Below, one piece after another: positions 4,101 through 5,917 of a stretch of DNA of 5,917 nucleotides (the first letter of the stretch is position 1; the number at the start of each line of letters is the position of its first letter). The translations under genes and the position numbers were made by a program. The stretch comes from Brevundimonas sp. (GTDB lineage Bacteria > Pseudomonadota > Alphaproteobacteria > Caulobacterales > Caulobacteraceae), in contig JADGMZ010000078.1 in the NCBI GenBank assembly GCA_015234495.1, positions 1 through 5,917 on the forward strand, read 5' to 3'. Below the pieces are notes generated by a model. It worked only from the letters and a program-made list of their open reading frames with translations. It did not search any database and had not been told where the DNA came from.

Positions 4101-5917
4101 GCGGGGCGGTGACCAGGGTGGCGTCCGTCGTGCCGGAGAACCAGCGCGCAACCTGGACATAGTAGGTGCCGGCGGTCGCGAAGGTGTAGCTCAGGCCGGA
4201 ATCGGTGGGCGGGCCGTCGTCAACAGCGGCGTCGTCGTCATTCTGCGCCAGCTGCGCGCCGCCGGCGTTGTAGACGCGCAGGACGCTGTCGAAGCTCGCA
4301 TTGTCGATGTCGAAGACCACCGTGTCGCCGGCGGCCACGGTGAAGGCGTAGTACTCCATGCCGCCGTGGGCGGTGGCCACGACCGTGGCGTGCGGAATGG
4401 TGGTCGAATCGGCCACGTCGGAGCGCGTGCCGAGGTCGAAGCCGCCGTTCAGGGACACCGCGGTCCCGATCGTGCTGTTGGCCGTCCCCGCCGCCTTGAC
4501 GATGTCGGGGGCGCCGCCGCCTTCGCCCGGCGCGCCGCCGAACAGCTGATCGTTTCCGCCGCCGCCGTTGAGCGTGTCGACGCCGCCGCCGCCGTGCAGG
4601 ATGTTGGCGTTGGCGTCGCCGGTGATGGTGTCGGTGTGGGCGGTGCCGCGCACCTCCTCGACCCCCGACAGGGTGTCGGCGCCGCCGCCGCCGCTGGCGA
4701 CGCCCGTGGCCAGGTTCAGCGTGATGCCCGAAGTGGCGTCGGTGTAGTCGGCGATATCGTGTCCCGCGCCGCCGTTCAGCGCATCGTCGCCGCGGCCGCC
4801 GATCAGCAGGTCGTCGCCGTCGCCGCCGTTGAGGACGTCATCGCCCGAGCCGCCGTCGAGGGTGTCTGCGCCCCCGTTGCCGTTGATCGTGTCGTCGCCG
4901 CCGAGCCCCCCGATGGTGTCGGCGAAGGCGGTGCCGTGGATGGCTTCATTGGTCGCATCGCCGCCCACCAGCAGCCCGCCGGTCGGCGCCGCCGCGATGG
5001 TCTGGTCGGAGAATTTGAGGAATTCGACGTTGCTGACGGTGACCGTCTGGCCCAGGCCGGTGATGGTGCCGACCTGGCCGTTCCAGCTGATGGTGTAGCT
5101 GGCGCGCGCGCCGGAAAAGACGACCGTGTCCGACCCGAGACCGCCATCGATCTCGTCATTGCCGCCGTTGCCGGTGATCAGGTTGCCGGCCGAGTTGCCC
5201 CGGATGGTGTCGGCGCCCGTGCCGCCGACCACATTCTCGATCACCACGCCGAGGGCGATGGCGACGTTGCCGACGAGGCCGCCGACGCTCGAGAAGGATC
5301 CCTGGCGCAGGTCGATGGTCTGGGCGACCGAATAGCCGGAGAAGTCGAAGGTGTCGGCGCCGCCGGCGTCCCAGACGGCGAAGATCAGGGCGCTGAGGCT
5401 GTTGTTGGCGGTGAACCACGGCTGGCCGGCGTTGGAGTTGAAGCCGTAGGTGGTGTCGCCGGTGCGGGTGGTCGTGTTGGCGCCGTAGAGGCGCTGGGCC
5501 GCCGCGATGTCGTCGAGCAGCGGCACCGATGAATAGCGGTTGGCGCCGAAGTTCGCGCCCGTCGCCAGCTCGGAGAAGTAGCTCATCACCGTGTACTGGC
5601 GGGAGTCCTCGAAATAGATGGCGTGGTCGTCATAGGTGATGACGCCGTTGGCGCTGGCGTTGTAGGCGGCCGGGTGGCTGAGGCCGATGGCGTGACCGAT
5701 CTCGTGCAGCAGCACCTGCTGGCCGTAGGCCTGCATGACCGGGACGGAATTGTACGAGAACGAGCTGTTGATCCAGACGTCGCCCTGCACGGCGCCGGCG
5801 CCGGTGGCGCCGGGCATGCCCCCCGGGAGGTAGGCGAAGGCGGCCGCGCCGGACTGGCCCGCGGCGTAGTTGCCGAACAGGATGGTGGCGTTGTTGGAGT
5901 ACTGGCTTGCGCCGTCG
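1141..5917 (-). CDS. Giant serralysin-like (peptidase M10) RTX metalloprotease with PPC domain and tandem repeats, N-terminus missing
   Basis: A zinc metalloprotease probably exported by type I secretion and folded by calcium outside the cell. The frame is open from 5916 to the TAG at 1141-1143 (1591 residues, counted from the window edge). The ATG at 5815-5817 is internal, since conserved sequence (ILFGNY, FAYLPGG) precedes it. HEIGHAIGLSH (71-81, bases 5674-5706) supplies three zinc ligands and the catalytic Glu; the Met-turn VMSYF has Met at 111. The M10 C-terminal beta-roll occupies about 135-262 (LYGAN, GFNS, WDAGG.DTFDFSG, IDLR, GNVAIA). Then come beta module 1 (262-309), RTX repeats (about 320-468), a PPC-like domain (471-618), RTX, modules 2 (676-725) and 3 (774-823), RTX, a 125-residue tandem array (868-1416), module 4 (1417-1466) and a Pro-rich tail. 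Ordinary serralysins have about 470-500 residues, so this one is over three times as long. No secretion genes are visible. Cleaved substrates are unknown; nutrient digestion or adhesion are possible roles. Confidence 0.94.
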   Translation of the reverse strand, partial: DGASQYSNNATILFGNYAAGQSGAAAFAYLPGGMPGATGAGAVQGDVWINSSFSYNSVPVMQAYGQQVLLHEIGHAIGLSHPAAYNASANGVITYDDHAIYFEDSRQYTVMSYFSELATGANFGANRYSSVPLLDDIAAAQRLYGANTTTRTGDTTYGFNSNAGQPWFTANNSLSALIFAVWDAGGADTFDFSGYSVAQTIDLRQGSFSSVGGLVGNVAIALGVVIENVVGGTGADTIRGNSAGNLITGNGGNDEIDGGLGSDTVVFSGARASYTISWNGQVGTITGLGQTVTVSNVEFLKFSDQTIAAAPTGGLLVGGDATNEAIHGTAFADTIGGLGGDDTINGNGGADTLDGGSGDDVLNGGDGDDLLIGGRGDDALNGGAGHDIADYTDATSGITLNLATGVASGGGGADTLSGVEEVRGTAHTDTITGDANANILHGGGGVDTLNGGGGNDQLFGGAPGEGGGAPDIVKAAGTANSTIGTAVSLNGGFDLGTRSDVADSTTIPHATVVATAHGGMEYYAFTVAAGDTVVFDIDNASFDSVLRVYNAGGAQLAQNDDDAAVDDGPPTDSGLSYTFATAGTYYVQVARWFSGTTDATLVTAPPPVGGTYTLHVSVPGATVVPVITDLGATMNGEAGDDEITGGVGRDTLNGGIGDDLLTGGGGIDTINGGDGTDTAAFSGNRAAYTISTAGGVTTVSGPDGTDSLTNVELLQFADGLFDITGAPVSTDINGTEGADVLNGTADGDAINGLGGDDVINGGAGDDTIDGGEGIDRAIYSGSRSEYTISTSGGVTTIAGPDGTDTLHNIERLQFADGLFDIAGDPFGRDFNGTAGNDTLIGTAGPDTLNGLEGDDVIHGLDDADVAYGGVGNDSLFGHGGNDELDGGDGDDGLAGNEGDDVLRGGSGNDLLLGGAGNDTLTGGEGADTLEGGAGDDVYYVDALDTVVEDENGGLDIVYSTGSYQLGLNVEAAYLLGGGDYVGMGNDLSNWIYGGAGNESLFGLLGNDVLDGGDGDDGLAGNEGDDWLRGGNGNDTLLGGEGVDLLEGGAGDDVYYADPDDIIVEEENGGLDIVYSTGSHQLGVNVEAVYLQGVGNYVGTGNDQSNWIYGGAGSESLFGLGGNDLLDGGAGDDGLAGNEGDDWLRGGSGNDVLLGLAGNDLLDGGEGADTLEGGEGDDVYHVDALDTVVEGENGGFDTVYSTGSHQLGLNVEAVYLLGSGDYVAMGNELSNWIYGGAGNESLFGLGGNDLLDGGAGDDGLAGNEGDDWLHGGSGNDVLLGLAGNDVLDGGEGADTLEGGEGDDVYHVDALDTVVEGENGGFDIVYSVGSHQLALNVEAAYLLGPGNLIGMGNDLSNWIYGVSGHDSLFGLRGDDLLDGGEGNDGLAGNEGIDWLRGGAGDDTLIGGADDDTMDGGIGTDTAIFSGNRDLYTVTVSDGVTTVSGPDGDDTLTNVEFLQFDDMMTDAAGEPTGASAAAALDGPLTLPPMTTGEKAGIGPEVLPLVPDAEPLVLPSVDGDGKAAGPEVLPPLDDDFVLTGKFEGPPVLPALDDEPLAVDAVLYALTGHHMLHLSDDGLILLDEWSGPGSRDEAWG
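1261..1446 (-). repeat. Degenerate Pro/Leu/Asp tail repeats (GPEVLP-type), about three copies
   Basis: Residues 1491-1552 hold three imperfect copies of a roughly 18-25-residue unit: KAGIGPEVLPLVPDAEPLVL, KAAGPEVLPPLDDDFVLTG and KFEGPPVLPALDDEPLAV. Each starts at Lys, has G-P-x-V-L-P in the middle and ends in acidic and hydrophobic residues. The coding DNA shows the repeat too (GGCAGAACCTC near 1340 and again near 1421). The repeats are followed by 39 residues (1144-1260) containing LYALTGHHMLHL and GLILLDEW and ending RDEAWG. I do not recognise a named domain. The location is where type I secretion signals normally lie. Confidence 0.7.
1519..1668 (-). repeat. Beta module copy 4 in the RTX gene
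   Basis: Residues 1417-1466: TDTAIFSGNRDLYTVT, DGVTTVSGPDGDD and LTNVEFLQFDDMMTDAAG. It closes the RTX part of the protein, directly after the truncated fifth tandem unit, and marks the switch to the proline-rich tail. Confidence 0.8.
1669..3315 (-). repeat. Tandem array of a 375-bp unit (four full and one partial copy) in the RTX gene
   Basis: Reading the protein N to C, the units are: 1, bases 2941-3315 (125 residues); 2, 2593-2940 (116); 3, 2218-2592 (125); 4, 1843-2217 (125); 5, 1669-1842 (58, truncated and running into beta module 4). Each full unit has eight RTX-type nonapeptides (seven in unit 2), then a spacer strand pair of the form DDVYYVDALDTVVE, IVYSTGS.QLG.NVEA.YL and MGN.LSNWIYGG. 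Unit boundaries are set at WIY/GG. Units 3 and 4 are nearly identical in DNA over long stretches, while 1 and 2 are more diverged. Unit 2 lacks exactly one nonapeptide (27 bp). Such units bind calcium in known RTX proteins and form stacked beta-rolls. Confidence 0.92.
3448..3597 (-). repeat. Beta module copy 3 in the RTX gene
   Basis: Residues 774-823: IDRAIYSGSRSEYTIS, GGVTTIAGPDGTD and LHNIERLQFADGLFDIAG. The protein closely follows copy 2, but the codon choice differs: only 10 of 20 codons at 3481-3540 end in G or C. This is the first module on the low-GC3 side of the base-use change described in the findings. Confidence 0.8.
3742..3891 (-). repeat. Beta module copy 2 in the RTX gene
   Basis: Residues 676-725: TDTAAFSGNRAAYTIS, then GGVTTVSGPDGTD and LTNVELLQFADGLFDITG. 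It is followed directly by a fresh RTX run. The DNA is strongly G/C at third positions (for example 18 of 20 codons at 3781-3840). Bases 3748-3774 match a patch in copy 3 at 26 of 27 positions. Confidence 0.8.
4063..4506 (-). other. PPC-like (bacterial pre-peptidase C-terminal) domain inside the RTX protease
   Basis: Residues 471-618 of the visible protease break the glycine/aspartate repeats and read as a beta-sandwich. The stretch opens with an N-terminal strand and GFDLGTRSDVADSTT. It continues with YYAFTVAAGDTVVFDIDNA, SFDSVLRVYNAGGAQLAQNDDD, LSYTFATAGTYYVQV and a closing GGTYTLHVSV. The order (a Y-x-F-T-V-x-A-G strand, then a D..L.VY..GG..LA.NDD calcium-type loop, then G.YYV.V, then Y.L.V) matches PPC domains, which usually sit at the C-terminus of secreted proteases, where they are linked to secretion, inhibition or substrate binding. 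Here the domain lies between two RTX blocks. Base use agrees with the upstream protease half. Confidence 0.75.
4990..5133 (-). repeat. Beta module copy 1 in the RTX gene (most diverged)
   Basis: Residues 262-309. The module starts SDTVVFSGARASYTIS and ends VSNVEFLKFSDQTIA. The pattern D.A.FSG.R..Y.I, G..T.., L.NVE.L.F.D recurs four times in this protein, each time right after an RTX run. This copy has WNGQVGTITGLGQ where the others have GGVTT..GPDG. The motif is common as a spacer in long RTX proteins; its separate function is not established as far as I know. Confidence 0.75.

Noticed and set aside
2677..5532. Very long open frame (951 codons) on the + strand opposite the RTX protease
   Set aside because: It lies fully antisense to a gene with clear catalytic and repeat motifs. 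The Gly/Asp-rich repeat codons of high-GC DNA rarely produce stops on the opposite strand, and the translation (Val/Ala/Arg-rich, no recognisable domain) simply mirrors the RTX periodicity.
5815..5817. ATG as the start codon of the protease
   Set aside because: The frame stays open for 33 more codons to the window edge and these encode conserved serralysin sequence (ILFGNY, FAYLPGG), so the methionine is internal.

Overview
The window comes from a GC-rich bacterium. The mix of a Wzy/O-antigen-ligase-type membrane protein and a serralysin-like RTX protease, with strong G/C preference at third codon positions, fits an alphaproteobacterium such as a member of the Caulobacterales or Sphingomonadales. 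That placement is an inference from style and content; no marker gene is present.

There are two genes, arranged tail to tail, and each is cut by a window edge. On the left, the + strand carries the C-terminal 277 codons of an O-antigen ligase/polymerase-type (Wzy_C/WaaL superfamily) inner-membrane protein, ending at 835. On the right, the - strand carries a very large secreted metalloprotease-RTX protein that enters at 5917 and stops at 1141, giving 1591 visible codons. It has an M10/serralysin catalytic domain with an intact zinc site, the serralysin C-terminal beta-roll, more than 60 recognisable RTX nonapeptides, an inserted PPC-like beta-sandwich domain, four copies of a roughly 50-residue beta module, an array of four full and one partial copies of a 375-bp (125-residue) unit, and an unusual proline-rich tail.

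The 305-bp gap (836-1140) between the two stop codons holds no convincing gene. It contains three strong inverted repeats, the best a perfect 12-bp one beginning 12 bases past the protease stop. None has a T-tract, so they are candidate structured 3' ends, not proven terminators. No promoters, RNA genes, CRISPR arrays or insertion sequences were seen.

The most interesting points are in the RTX gene. Third-position GC falls abruptly around 3660-3720, inside a run of similar modules, and a 27-bp near-identical patch lies on each side of the change, suggesting a mosaic gene built by recombination. The 375-bp array appears to be expanding recently. The C-terminal tail, where a type I secretion signal would lie, does not look like the classical serralysin signal. 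The two genes are convergent and so not an operon; a link between surface polysaccharide and the exported RTX protein is possible but cannot be shown from this window.
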